Translations under genes and position numbers: made by a program | The notes under the pieces: generated by a model | Told to the model about the DNA's origin: nothing | Database searches by the model: none | What the model saw: only the letters and a program-made list of their open reading frames with translations | Part shown: in pieces, positions 8,859-17,814 of the stretch | Numbering within the stretch: position 1 is the first letter of the stretch | Layout of the letters: every line of letters begins with the position of its first letter | Assembly: GCF_000419525.1 (NCBI RefSeq) | Contig: NZ_ATTE01000001.1 | Span: 3,259,501 to 3,323,500, forward strand | Source: Leucothrix mucor DSM 2157 | GTDB taxonomy: Bacteria > Pseudomonadota > Gammaproteobacteria > Thiotrichales > Thiotrichaceae | Reading direction: 5' to 3' | DNA: 64,000 bases

Positions 8859-8880
8859 AGGCGACCCATGTGGGTCGCCT
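8859..8880 (-). terminator. Rho-independent terminator
   Basis: A perfect stem, AGGCGACCC against GGGTCGCCT, with an ATGT loop. Read leftward it is followed by a run of six T, so it terminates the secreted-protein gene ending at 8910. Confidence 0.8.
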
Positions 8881-8909
8881 CGAACGAGTTATTGGAAAAA
8901 CGTTCCTAA

Positions 8910-9371
8910 TTACCAAACACGAACACTGATGCTACCACCGTTAGAGTGATTGTTATTTGAGCCATGGTTGTTCGCGCCATGATTATTGCCACCCTGCTGG
9001 CGATTATCATATTGACGGTTGTCGCGCTTTGACTCTGTGCGGCAGGTTGTGCGGTTTTTCGTTAGCGTATTGATCTCTACGCGAGCCGCATGCAGTTTGT
9101 TTTGCAGCGATTGACGCTCCCATGAGCTGAAGCCATTAGCGCGGTACTGCTGCTCAAGAGACTTGATGCGGCTTTGAGTAGATCGCAACTGTTGCGCCTC
9201 TCTTGGCGTGATTTCGCACGTTTTAATGCCTTGCTGAATCATCACTGCCTGCTCGCGCTGCTCTTGGTTAATACCCGAGTTATGCCCGTTATTTGGGCTG
9301 TAAGCGCTAGCTTGCATGCTAACTAGCAAAGTAGCAGCGGCGATAGTGGTCATTGTGATTTGCTTTAACAT
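8910..9371 (-). CDS. secreted Asn/His/Gly-tailed helical protein
   Basis: A 153-residue protein with a signal peptide (MLKQITMTTIAAATLLVSMQASA). The mature part has a helical, probably coiled-coil region rich in Gln/Arg (about 30-110) with two Cys, then a low-complexity tail of Asn, Gly, His and Ser and a closing VRVW. The start at 9371 follows a GGAG ribosome site; the longer frame to 9461 adds residues ahead of the signal peptide. No family is recognised. It lies next to the copper island, and the His-rich tail could bind metal, but that is conjecture. Confidence 0.7.
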   Translation of the reverse strand: MLKQITMTTIAAATLLVSMQASAYSPNNGHNSGINQEQREQAVMIQQGIKTCEITPREAQQLRSTQSRIKSLEQQYRANGFSSWERQSLQNKLHAARVEINTLTKNRTTCRTESKRDNRQYDNRQQGGNNHGANNHGSNNNHSNGGSISVRVW

Positions 9372-9509
9372 GATGTAACTCCAGTAATGTGTAAATGGGT
9401 TGTTTGTCCTTACAATCATAAAAGCGCAGAGGCTCACCCAGCTGGGCCATTCTTTACACATCCTTACAAAGGGCTTGCGAAGTATTAATGGGTTTCAATC
9501 GGATGCTTG

Positions 9510-9538
9510 TTGACAGTCTCTGTAAAAATCCACACTAT
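9510..9538 (+). promoter_or_regulatory. candidate sigma-70 promoter of the copper island
   Basis: A perfect -35 element TTGACA (9510-9515) is followed after 17 bp by CACTAT (9533-9538). Transcription would start around 9545, almost on the ATG at 9546, so either the first gene is leaderless or this match is chance. Confidence 0.3.
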
Positions 9539-9545
9539 TCTCAGC

Positions 9546-9932
9546 ATGAAACGTTACTTCCTCATTTTTCTATTATTTATATCCTTCAATGCGAATGCCA
9601 TTGCGGGATCAGTGATGATGGCAGAAATGACGGCAATGGCCTCGGCCATGACAATGGAAGCACCTACCTCGCAACACAATCAAATGAATGCCAGTCACCA
9701 CGATGCCGATCAGTTAAGCATGACCGACCACTGTTCATCAAAAACGTCTGCCGAAGCAAGTTGTGGCGAACATCAGGACTGCGGCGCCTGCCTTGCTCAT
9801 TGCAGTGGCGCATTGATTAGTGAACTATCCAGTTTCAACACCAGTAACCGTTTTAGCTTTGAAGCGGACTATCGTTTATGGCTTGCACCCCGCACCTACT
9901 CCCGCCTGCTAAGACCTCCCAAACTCGCCTGA
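9546..9932 (+). CDS. secreted Met/His/Cys-rich protein of the copper island
   Basis: A 128-residue protein with a signal peptide (MKRYFLIFLLFISFNANA) and a mature part rich in Met, His and Cys: MMAEMTAMASAMTM, then SHHDAD and the cluster DHCSSKTSAEASCGEHQDC..C..HC in part. These residues suit binding of copper. Small proteins of this style precede copper-resistance genes in many proteobacteria (DUF2946/CopL-like). It lies 180 bp before copA on the same strand. Family assignment is tentative; periplasmic copper binding is inferred from composition and context. Confidence 0.7.
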   Translation: MKRYFLIFLLFISFNANAIAGSVMMAEMTAMASAMTMEAPTSQHNQMNASHHDADQLSMTDHCSSKTSAEASCGEHQDCGACLAHCSGALISELSSFNTSNRFSFEADYRLWLAPRTYSRLLRPPKLA

Positions 9933-10111
9933 ATCCTTTAAGCACATTGCGTTTTTAATAAACCGCATGTCGCTGCTTTACTTCGATTACCCTTGATTTG
10001 TCATTGAATACACGTCGTGTAACACGCTAACCCAGCGCATTATTACGTCTTCAGCTCCTCGACTAAGCAAGCGGTAATCTAAATAAAATCAAAGAATTAT
10101 TTGGATTCAGC

Positions 10112-11848
10112 ATGAACACTAAATCAACCGACAACCGTCTTGAAAACCCGACACGGCGTCAATTTGTACAAGGCTTAACAGCCTCTGCTTTTCTGGCAGG
10201 ACTGGCACCTTCCGGCTTATTTGCCGCACCAACGACTGGCAACGCTCAGGTACTAACAGGCAATCACTTTGAGCTAACACTTGAAGAGGTAGAAGTTAAT
10301 TTCACCGGCAAACGCCGCATGGCCACCACCATTAATGGCTCACTACCCGGCCCCACGCTGCGCATGAAAGAAGGCGAGCAGATCACCATTCGTGTTACCA
10401 ATAAAATGTCGGTGACCTCCTCCGTGCATTGGCATGGCCTGATTCTACCTAGCAATATGGATGGCGTACCAGGGCTTAGCTTTGCAGGCATCAAGCCCGG
10501 CGAGAGCTTTACCTATCAGTTTAAAGCGGTGCAAAGCGGGACTTACTGGTATCACAGCCACTCAGGCTATCAGGAACAAACGGGATTATATGGTTCAATT
10601 GTCATTGAGCCGCGCGAAGCTGATGAGGTTGCTTATGACCGTGACTATGTGGTGCTGTTATCCGACTGGTCCGATGAGAAGCCTGAGCAAATCTACGCCA
10701 AGCTCAAAAAGCTCAGCCACTACTACAATACTAAAGAACGCACCTTGCAGGATCTGGCCAAAGAAGCCGCCGCCAAAGGCTTTAGTAAAGCCGTTGATGA
10801 TCGCGAAATGTGGAACCAAATGCGCATGAGTGACCGCGACCTCTCGGATGTAACCGGCTGGACGTACACCTTTTTAGCCAATGGCAAAACACCTAGCGAA
10901 GGCTGGACCGGTACATTCAAACCGGGTGAAAAAGTGCGCTTACGCTTTATCAATGCCTCAGCCATGACCTTTTTTGATATCCGCATTCCCGGTTTAAAAA
11001 TGCAGGTCGTGGCTAGCGATGGGCAAAATATTCAACCCGTTAATGGCATTGATGAATTCCGGATTGGTATTGCTGAAACCTACGATGTCATCGTGGAGCC
11101 AAAAGCCGGCTCGTACACCATATTCTCCCAAGCAATTGATCGCTCGGGCTATGCCAGAGGCACCTTGACCAGTAACCCTGCCCAACAAGCAGCTGTTCCT
11201 GCAATGGATGCAGTGCCCGTATTAACGCATACCGATATGGGTATGGGTGATATGAGCGGCATGGATGGAATGGAAGGTATGGATCACTCGGCAATGGCCG
11301 GAATGTCTGGCATGAACCATGACTCAATGAAAAACGCAGGCGGCGTACAAATTCAGCGTGGCCCTCAAGTCGATATGGTTGCCATGAATCCACAGGTTCG
11401 CTTAGATGACCCTGGCGTCGGCCTCAGAAATAATGGCCGTCGGGTACTCACCTATGCCGATATAAAAAACCGCTATCCAACCCTGGACACCCGCCCACCA
11501 ACCCGCGAAATCGAGCTGCATTTAACTGGCAATATGAGCCGTTATATGTGGTCATTTAACGGTGTTAAATATGCAGAATCCAAGCCAATTGGACTGCGTT
11601 TTGGTGAGCGTGTGCGCTTTACGCTGATTAACGACACCATGATGAATCACCCCATTCATCTGCATGGCATGTGGAGCGAACTGGAAACCGGAGACAATAA
11701 TTACCTGCCTCGCAAGCACACGATTGTAGCGCAGCCGGGAGCCAAGATTAGCTATCTCGTCACCGCCGATGCCAAGGGTCAATGGGCCTACCACTGTCAT
11801 TTGATTTATCACATGGAAGGCATGTTCCGCCGTGTCATTGTCGCTTAA
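10112..11848 (+). CDS. copA: CopA-type periplasmic multicopper oxidase
   Basis: A 578-residue copper-resistance oxidase. A twin-arginine signal (TRRQFVQGL) exports it folded. Copper ligands are all present: HWHGL near residue 108, WYHSHSG near 145, HPIHLHGMW near 515 and YHCHLIYHMEGMF at the C terminus. A Met/His-rich segment around 375-405 (repeated MSGM, MDHSAM) is the extra copper-binding loop typical of CopA/PcoA. It probably oxidises Cu(I) to the less harmful Cu(II) in the periplasm. It heads the copA-copB-copC-copD-DUF411 array. Confidence 0.96.
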   Translation: MNTKSTDNRLENPTRRQFVQGLTASAFLAGLAPSGLFAAPTTGNAQVLTGNHFELTLEEVEVNFTGKRRMATTINGSLPGPTLRMKEGEQITIRVTNKMSVTSSVHWHGLILPSNMDGVPGLSFAGIKPGESFTYQFKAVQSGTYWYHSHSGYQEQTGLYGSIVIEPREADEVAYDRDYVVLLSDWSDEKPEQIYAKLKKLSHYYNTKERTLQDLAKEAAAKGFSKAVDDREMWNQMRMSDRDLSDVTGWTYTFLANGKTPSEGWTGTFKPGEKVRLRFINASAMTFFDIRIPGLKMQVVASDGQNIQPVNGIDEFRIGIAETYDVIVEPKAGSYTIFSQAIDRSGYARGTLTSNPAQQAAVPAMDAVPVLTHTDMGMGDMSGMDGMEGMDHSAMAGMSGMNHDSMKNAGGVQIQRGPQVDMVAMNPQVRLDDPGVGLRNNGRRVLTYADIKNRYPTLDTRPPTREIELHLTGNMSRYMWSFNGVKYAESKPIGLRFGERVRFTLINDTMMNHPIHLHGMWSELETGDNNYLPRKHTIVAQPGAKISYLVTADAKGQWAYHCHLIYHMEGMFRRVIVA

Positions 11849-11863
11849 AGAGGGAATTGGATT

Positions 11864-12943
11864 ATGAAAAAAACACTATCACTTATGGCTTTAGGGCTCT
11901 GTTTTTCTCCGGTGGCAAATGCAAAACACAAGCCGATGACAATGGACTGCTCACAACCCATGCATGCCGCTATGTCATTTTGTAAGCAACAAGCTGCAGA
12001 ACAAGCGGCTCAAGTTATGCCGGAAAAAACAGCCCAACAAGCGCCAATGGTTGACCATTCTAAAATGGATCACTCAACCATGAACCATGCGGCAATGACG
12101 AAGGAGCAAACACCCACTAAAACTGTCGATCATTCCAAAATGAATCACGCCGCTATGACCATGGGTAAAGCGCCGAATAAAGTGCCGGCTAAAACCATGG
12201 ACCATTCTAAAATGAATCATGCCGCAGCACCTGCCGCGAGTATTCCAGTTAGTGATGGCTCAATGGCGGAGGATGTGCCGATGCCATTTCCCGGTGCGAT
12301 GCACATGGATGATGACCCAATCCTCAGCAAGCTAATGATCAATGCATTGGAATATCGCTTTGGTAACGACGATGAGGACTCGCTCGCTTTAGACGCAGAG
12401 GCTTGGGTCGGCAAAGACCTTAACAAGCTGTGGTTGAAAACTGATATTGAATCAGAAGATGGCGAGATAGCCGAGGCCGAATTACAAGCCTTATACAGTC
12501 GAGCCATTGCCCCATTTTGGGATTTTCAGGTCGGTGTACGCAAAGACTTTGAGCCGGTCTCACGGGAATGGGTGGTGTTAGGTTTAAAAGGTACCGCGCC
12601 TTACCAGCTTGATGTTGATGCTAGTTTATTCTTCGGCAAAGGCGGACAGGTTGGAGCCCGTTTAAACACAGAATATGAACTTATGCTCTCGCAAAAAACC
12701 GCACTAGTCCCTGAGTTAGGTGCTAACTTTTACACTAAAGACGATGAGGAAGCGGGTATTGGTTCTGGTATATCCGATCTAGACATTTCACTGCGCCTAA
12801 AGCATGAACTCAAGCGCGAGTTTGCGCCCTACATTGGCGTTAACTGGTCAAAGTCCTTTGGGAATACAGCCGATATGTTAAAACAGTCTGGCGAAGAAAC
12901 ATCCGACACACAGCTCATACTAGGCGTTGAAGCTTGGTTCTAA
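11864..12943 (+). CDS. copB: CopB outer-membrane copper-resistance protein
   Basis: A 359-residue protein with a signal peptide, an N-terminal half containing repeated MDHSKMNHAAM-like copper-binding motifs (about 60-125) and a C-terminal CopB beta-barrel domain (about 145-359, ending in LGVEAWF with a terminal Phe as expected for outer-membrane insertion). It starts 15 nt after copA. CopB proteins work with CopA in copper tolerance, and the repeats probably sequester Cu(I). The repeat motif appears at least three times, which suggests internal duplication. Confidence 0.94.
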   Translation: MKKTLSLMALGLCFSPVANAKHKPMTMDCSQPMHAAMSFCKQQAAEQAAQVMPEKTAQQAPMVDHSKMDHSTMNHAAMTKEQTPTKTVDHSKMNHAAMTMGKAPNKVPAKTMDHSKMNHAAAPAASIPVSDGSMAEDVPMPFPGAMHMDDDPILSKLMINALEYRFGNDDEDSLALDAEAWVGKDLNKLWLKTDIESEDGEIAEAELQALYSRAIAPFWDFQVGVRKDFEPVSREWVVLGLKGTAPYQLDVDASLFFGKGGQVGARLNTEYELMLSQKTALVPELGANFYTKDDEEAGIGSGISDLDISLRLKHELKREFAPYIGVNWSKSFGNTADMLKQSGEETSDTQLILGVEAWF

Positions 12944-12981
12944 GCACACATCAATAACTATTAATCACAGGAAATAACACA

Positions 12982-13398
12982 ATGAAACTGTTAAAAACAC
13001 TCATGATCGCCAGCCTATTCACACTGAGCACAGCTGCATTAGCACACACCGGAATCAAGTCCACCTACCCTGCCAATGAGCAAATGTTAGATGCCGCACC
13101 CAAGCAACTCACCCTCACCTTTGGCGCAGCCGTTCGCCTAATGAAAGTGACGCTAATGGATGGCGAGCATAAAGACTTAGACATTGACTTCAAACCCTCT
13201 GCCGATGCGGGCACCACCTTCAAAGTGAAAGCGCCAGAAATGAGCATGGGTGAGTACATGGTCAGTTGGGTGTCGATGGGTAAAGATGGCCACAAAATGA
13301 CTGGCGACTTCAGCTTTATGGTACACGGAGAGGGTATGCAGATGAGCCCTGGCGAAGATCATGATGAGATGCACAATGCCAAAAAGCATGATCACTAA
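12982..13398 (+). CDS. copC: CopC periplasmic copper chaperone
   Basis: A 138-residue CopC: signal peptide ending TAALA, so that the mature protein starts with His as in Cu(II)-binding CopC. The beta-sandwich carries the family motifs TYPANEQMLDAAPKQLTLTF and KDGHKMTGDFSF, the latter supplying a His ligand. A short Met/Asp/His-rich tail (MSPGEDHDEMH) is an addition. It lies 38 bp downstream of copB and upstream of copD, and should hand copper to CopD. Confidence 0.95.
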   Translation: MKLLKTLMIASLFTLSTAALAHTGIKSTYPANEQMLDAAPKQLTLTFGAAVRLMKVTLMDGEHKDLDIDFKPSADAGTTFKVKAPEMSMGEYMVSWVSMGKDGHKMTGDFSFMVHGEGMQMSPGEDHDEMHNAKKHDH

Positions 13399-13457
13399 CG
13401 ATTAGCCCTTTCGCGGGGTTGCCTTGGTGGCTCCGCGATTATCAGAGGAATAGACTC

Positions 13458-14342
13458 ATGGACAATATCCCCCTGTGGTTAGTGGCTGCTTTCTCCACCA
13501 AACTACTGCTCTATATTGCCTTCGCCATGTCGCTAGGTGGTGTTTCCGCCATGCTGATGACGCAACGTTATGAGCCACAAAGCTTGCCGTTTCTGGGCTA
13601 TGCCACTTGGGGCACAGTGCTGGGGTTACTATTTGCCAGTGCCAGCTTTCTAGTCAAAGTGGGCTCGTTTGCCGAAGCCGGTTTAGCAGGTATGTGGGAT
13701 GACATGTACATCGAAATACTCTGGCAATCCGGTGTTGGCATGAGCTACAAGCTACGACTAATCGGTTGGTTTGGACTGCTGATGCTGTTGATTATCGTGC
13801 GCTTTAAAGCCAGCCTAGCTAAGCCAATATTGATGCTGTGTTTTGCTCTGTCATTTTTGATTGCTGCGTCATTTACTTTCAGTGGTCATACAACCAATCA
13901 AGCGGCATGGGTCAGAATCGCGCTCGTGCTTCATATCTTTATTGCCATGTGGTGGGTTGGTTTTTTGCACCCACTGAGGCTCTGGTGCGAAAGCTATCCG
14001 ACCAACACCTTGCGACTATTAATGCATGAATTTGGAAAACAAGCCTCGCTAATGGTCGCGACACTATTACTGGCAGGCCTTGGTATTTCCTACGCGCTGG
14101 AGTCCAACTTTGACAATCTATTCACCAGTGCTCATGGCAATGTGTTGATCTTAAAAGTCAGCGCTGTCGCCGCCATCTTAGCGTTTGCAGCCCTGCACAA
14201 GTTTCGATTGGTGCCCGCTTTAAACAGCCATCATTCAGCCTTGGCGCTCCAACGGTCGATTAGTATTGAAATGGCCATCGCCCTTTTCATTCTGATCGTG
14301 ACCGCCGTACTCAGTACCTTAGTTGGACCCGCTCCAATTTAA
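13458..14342 (+). CDS. copD: CopD inner-membrane copper protein
   Basis: A 294-residue CopD-family protein with about eight hydrophobic segments and conserved membrane His residues (FSGHTTNQA, LVLHIFIAMWWVGFLHPL). CopD acts with CopC in moving copper across the inner membrane. I chose the ATG at 13458, which has an AGAGGAA ribosome site; the frame is open from 13419 but without a good site. It lies 59 bp after copC. Confidence 0.92.
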   Translation: MDNIPLWLVAAFSTKLLLYIAFAMSLGGVSAMLMTQRYEPQSLPFLGYATWGTVLGLLFASASFLVKVGSFAEAGLAGMWDDMYIEILWQSGVGMSYKLRLIGWFGLLMLLIIVRFKASLAKPILMLCFALSFLIAASFTFSGHTTNQAAWVRIALVLHIFIAMWWVGFLHPLRLWCESYPTNTLRLLMHEFGKQASLMVATLLLAGLGISYALESNFDNLFTSAHGNVLILKVSAVAAILAFAALHKFRLVPALNSHHSALALQRSISIEMAIALFILIVTAVLSTLVGPAPI

Positions 14343-14365
14343 TTATTTAGAAAACAGGTAATATT

Positions 14366-14929
14366 ATGAAATACATAAAACAAACAATAACTACTTCAAC
14401 ACAACTAATCGCAGGCTTGATTGGTGCACTCTGCTTAGGTGCTTTATCACCGGTTGCTCTGGCGACAACGGATACAGCAACACCGGAAACAACTGCAGTA
14501 TCACAACCCGTGGAAGTAGCCGCATCGACCTCAGTCAAGCCCAAGTCATTACCATTGCCGCTAGTCACCGTTTATAAAAGTGCCACTTGCGGCTGTTGCA
14601 CGGCTTGGATTGAACACATGAAAGACAATGGCTTTCCCGTTGAAGCGCATGACTCAGACAACCTCAATGAATACAAAATCAAAGCAAAATTGGGCGCGGG
14701 CTTAGGCTCTTGTCATACAGCCTTTGTGGATGGCTATGCGATTGAAGGCCATGTGCCAGCTGATGATGTGAAGCGCTTGCTGAGCGAGAAGCCAGATATT
14801 TCAGGCTTAACTGCACCGGGAATGCCAATGAATTCACCAGGCATGGCACCTAAAGGTAGCAAGCCATCAGGCTATGATGTGGTGAGCTTTAAAGATGGTA
14901 AGGCAGTTGGTGTGTTTAGCGCTTATTGA
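14366..14929 (+). CDS. DUF411 metal-binding protein
   Basis: A 187-residue secreted protein with an N-terminal signal or anchor (residues about 1-33) and a DUF411 domain: VYKSATCGCCTAWIEHM, GLGSCHTAFVDGYAIEGHVPADDVKRLL. The CGCC and SCH motifs are the conserved metal-binding features. DUF411 genes are common in copper and silver resistance clusters, where they probably bind Cu. It closes the cop array, 23 bp after copD. Confidence 0.9.
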   Translation: MKYIKQTITTSTQLIAGLIGALCLGALSPVALATTDTATPETTAVSQPVEVAASTSVKPKSLPLPLVTVYKSATCGCCTAWIEHMKDNGFPVEAHDSDNLNEYKIKAKLGAGLGSCHTAFVDGYAIEGHVPADDVKRLLSEKPDISGLTAPGMPMNSPGMAPKGSKPSGYDVVSFKDGKAVGVFSAY

Positions 14930-14990
14930 TATTCCAAACGCTTCAAAAGTCCACTTTAGCGATCAGCTACTAAGCGATGTATTACTAAAA

Positions 14991-15020
14991 GTAGGCGAGT
15001 CATAACACCGGCTCGCCTAC
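14991..15020 (-). terminator. terminator between the cop array and the PIN gene
   Basis: The stem GTAGGCGAG/CTCGCCTAC contains the stop codon of the PIN gene. Leftward it is followed by TTTT, so it terminates the PIN gene; it may also stop the cop transcript from the other side. Confidence 0.6.
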
Positions 15021-15379
15021 ATTGGATTTCGAACGTCTAATTCCTCAATCCAATCATAATCCGTCGTATTACGAGTAATCAGCGGAATATTATGTTCCAA
15101 GGCCGTCGCTGCAATCAGCGAATCCGCCAAGCCCATTTTCCGCTGCCGTCGTAACTCAATCGCCTTATCCACAATATCCCGCGACATAGGCAGCACGCGC
15201 GACATATTAAAAAGTGCTTCTAACTCCCGAGCATCCTCCCCTTTTAGCTGGTGATAACCCAGCACTTCAACGAGCGTAATTTCAGCGGTGGCAAAATCTT
15301 GTTTGATCATCCAGTCGCGCAGCGCTTTATGCTCCGGAAGAATGGCGTAGATAAAGATATTACTTTCGATTAACAGCAT
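15017..15379 (-). CDS. PIN-domain protein, VapC-like, without a partner
   Basis: A 120-residue PIN-domain protein (LIESNIFIYAIL, TLVEVLGYHQL, GLADSLIAATALEHNIPLITRNTTDYDW). PIN domains are metal-dependent ribonucleases; VapC toxins are the usual form. The first acidic residue is Glu where Asp is usual; the other acidic positions are kept. I found no antitoxin gene: the about 100 bp upstream has stops in the relevant frames. It may be an orphan toxin, a toxin neutralised from elsewhere, or a decaying system. Confidence 0.78.
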   Translation of the reverse strand: MLLIESNIFIYAILPEHKALRDWMIKQDFATAEITLVEVLGYHQLKGEDARELEALFNMSRVLPMSRDIVDKAIELRRQRKMGLADSLIAATALEHNIPLITRNTTDYDWIEELDVRNPM

Positions 15380-15482
15380 GGAAATCCGTTTTAGCTAATA
15401 AATGGCTGCGCGCATTATCACTTTATTTGTGACTTTCTACTACTTAGCCGAGTCCAATTAATATGAAAGAGGGAGAATTTCT

Positions 15483-15824
15483 ATGACTGACGATAGCCAC
15501 ACAAGCCTGTTACTCGCGTTGATCATTGTGCTAGTACTAATCATATTGGGCGTGTACAGCGTTATAAAACGACAACAAACCAACAATGCCGTTTGGCAAA
15601 ATGACCACTGGGTCAGCAAAGGCAGCTACACCTTAGCCAGCCTCCAAAGCCAGTGCCAACTCAACCTGCCCGAACCCGACGCACGCCTCACGGTGAGAGA
15701 TGCGATCGCTCGTGGGTTAGGCAAAAACCCCAGAAGCGGCGACCAGATCGACTGCTATGGCGTCACCTTTCTCGTGATTAATGATAACCTTGAGCGGGTC
15801 AATATTTATCCTGTTAACCGGTAA
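15483..15824 (+). CDS. small membrane-anchored protein of unknown function
   Basis: A 113-residue protein with one N-terminal membrane helix (LLLALIIVLVLIILGVYSVI) and a C-terminal soluble domain of about 75 residues with two Cys residues (QSQCQLNL, DQIDCYGVTFLVIND) that might pair. A GAGGGAG ribosome site precedes the ATG. No family is recognised. It lies 20 bp before the DUF1304 gene and is probably co-transcribed with it. Confidence 0.65.
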   Translation: MTDDSHTSLLLALIIVLVLIILGVYSVIKRQQTNNAVWQNDHWVSKGSYTLASLQSQCQLNLPEPDARLTVRDAIARGLGKNPRSGDQIDCYGVTFLVINDNLERVNIYPVNR

Positions 15825-15844
15825 CTCCTCAAAGGAATCACGCA

Positions 15845-16210
15845 ATGCATTACCTCGCCACCGCTTTGGTCTTACTCGTCGCGATCGAGCACGTCTATAT
15901 ACTAGTACTCGAAATGTTTATGTGGACTAAACCCAGAACCCGCAAAGCCTTCGGCACCACGCCAGAATTTGCAGAGTCGACCAAAACACTGGCAGCAAAC
16001 CAAGGGCTATACAATGGCTTTTTAGCGGCGGGTTTACTGTGGGGCGTATTTCACAGCAATGCTGAATTTGGCTTTCAGATACAGACATTTTTCTTAATTT
16101 GCGTGTTAGTTGCCGCCGTGTATGGAGCAGCGACCGTTAAGAAATCTATTCTGGTGATGCAGGGAGTGCCGGCTATTCTTGCGCTGCTGAGTCTGGTTTT
16201 ATTTGGCTAA
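15845..16210 (+). CDS. DUF1304 membrane protein
   Basis: A 121-residue protein with four hydrophobic helices and the DUF1304 hallmarks: AIEHVYILVLEMFMWTKPRTRKAFG near the N terminus (in part), AANQGLYNGFLAAGLLWG in the middle. DUF1304 proteins are small inner-membrane proteins without a defined role. It ends 38 bp before a long CAAT repeat. Confidence 0.88.
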   Translation: MHYLATALVLLVAIEHVYILVLEMFMWTKPRTRKAFGTTPEFAESTKTLAANQGLYNGFLAAGLLWGVFHSNAEFGFQIQTFFLICVLVAAVYGAATVKKSILVMQGVPAILALLSLVLFG

Positions 16211-16245
16211 TCCGCACTCTGCTAAAGCCAAGTTTCACGCCCTAG

Positions 16246-16327
<82 letters not shown>

Positions 16328-16497
16328 TTTGATAAGGCTGTATTTATTTAGATAGCATTTTATCGCCATCTAAATATCATCTCACTTCACAATAATAAAC
16401 TTCCATCTATTTTACAAAGACTTAAAACCACACTCAATGTCTTGGCACATCCCTTGCAATATCTTCTATGAAAATAATGACAAACAAGGAAAGTACC

Positions 16498-17727
16498 ATG
16501 ACGACAACTGGCAACTATGAAGTTCTGCACGAGGCAGGCTACTCTCCCATTAAAGCGTGGACGAAAGGCGTGCCTTTTAATGACAATGCCAAACAGCAAT
16601 TGCTGAATATGGCGCAGATGCCGTTTATTCATAAATGGGTCGCGGCAATGCCCGATGTGCATCTGGGAAAAGGTGCCACGATTGGTAGCGTGATTCCAAC
16701 GATAGGCGCGATTATTCCGGCGGCGGTGGGTGTCGATTTGGGTTGCGGAATGATGGCCGCGAAAACCACTCTAACCGCGTCCGACCTACCCGACTCACTC
16801 GAAGCCATGCGCAGCAAGATTGAGTCCCTCGTTCCGCATGGTCGCAATATGTCACGTGGAAAACGTGATACCGGAAGCTGGGGAAATCCACCAGACGATG
16901 TGCTGGATAAATGGCTAACCTTGAGCGATGGATTTCAGCAATTGTGCGAAAAGCACCCTTTCCTGAAAAACACCAATAACCTGAAACACTTGGGAACGCT
17001 GGGAACCGGAAACCACTTCATCGAGCTGTGTCTGGATGAAACACAAGCCGTGTGGGTGATGCTGCACAGCGGTTCACGTGGTGTCGGTAATGCCATTGGA
17101 TCGCATTTTATTGAGCAGGCTAAAAAGGATATGGAGCGCTACTTTATTCACTTGCCCGATAAAGACTTGGCTTACCTGCCTGAAGGTAGCCCGCACTTTC
17201 GTGATTATGTGGATGCCGTAGCATGGGCGCAGGATTTCGCACGAGCCAACCGCGAAGTCATGATGGCGCGTACGTTACAAGCGATCCGCGAGATTATGCC
17301 AATGCCATTCACCGCCGATGTCGAAGCGGTTAATTGCCACCATAACTACATCAGCCGCGAATACCATTACGGCAAGGATGTCTGGGTGACACGCAAAGGT
17401 GCCGTGAGTGCGCAAAAAGGCCAACTGGGAATTATTCCGGGTAGCATGGGCGCGAAATCATTTATCGTGCACGGACTGGGAAATGAAGAAAGCTTTTGCA
17501 GCTGCAGCCATGGCGCGGGCCGTGTGATGTCACGTACCGAGGCAAAACGTCGCGTGTCGCTGGATGAGCATAAACTCGCTGTTGCCGGTGTGGAATGCCG
17601 TGTGGATGCCAGTGTGATTGATGAAACGCCCTCCGCTTATAAGCCGATTGAAAAAGTGATGGCGGCGCAGAGTGATCTGGTGGAGATCCTACATACGCTG
17701 AAGCAAGTGGTTTGTGTGAAGGGATAG
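16498..17727 (+). CDS. rtcB: RtcB-family RNA ligase
   Basis: A 409-residue RtcB protein. Conserved parts are MPDVHLGKGATIGSVIPT, GVDLGCGM (metal Cys), LHSGSRGVGN, CHHNY and the guanylylation region SCSHGAGRVMSR. RtcB joins RNA 2',3'-cyclic phosphate or 3'-phosphate ends to 5'-OH ends with GTP and Mn(II). I chose ATG 16498, which has a strong AAGGAAAG ribosome site; the frame also has an ATG at 16468. No rtcA or rtcR lies nearby, so this is not an E. coli-like rtcBA operon. The CAAT repeat lies in its upstream region. Confidence 0.93.
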   Translation: MTTTGNYEVLHEAGYSPIKAWTKGVPFNDNAKQQLLNMAQMPFIHKWVAAMPDVHLGKGATIGSVIPTIGAIIPAAVGVDLGCGMMAAKTTLTASDLPDSLEAMRSKIESLVPHGRNMSRGKRDTGSWGNPPDDVLDKWLTLSDGFQQLCEKHPFLKNTNNLKHLGTLGTGNHFIELCLDETQAVWVMLHSGSRGVGNAIGSHFIEQAKKDMERYFIHLPDKDLAYLPEGSPHFRDYVDAVAWAQDFARANREVMMARTLQAIREIMPMPFTADVEAVNCHHNYISREYHYGKDVWVTRKGAVSAQKGQLGIIPGSMGAKSFIVHGLGNEESFCSCSHGAGRVMSRTEAKRRVSLDEHKLAVAGVECRVDASVIDETPSAYKPIEKVMAAQSDLVEILHTLKQVVCVKG

Positions 17728-17814
17728 ATGATGGGATGGGGCCTTGTACAGCTAGCAACAGGCAGTGTAAATTGTTGTCATGCCGCCTTACAAAACAGTA
17801 GCGAGAATCAAGCA

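Noticed and set aside
11088-11393. Minus-strand frame of 101 codons inside copA
   Set aside because: It mirrors the Met/His-rich segment of copA, whose own frame has full-length homology.
15380-15482. VapB-like antitoxin gene upstream of the PIN gene
   Set aside because: On the minus strand all three frames meet stops within the stretch; only a short Ser/Asp/Asn-containing tail is open.
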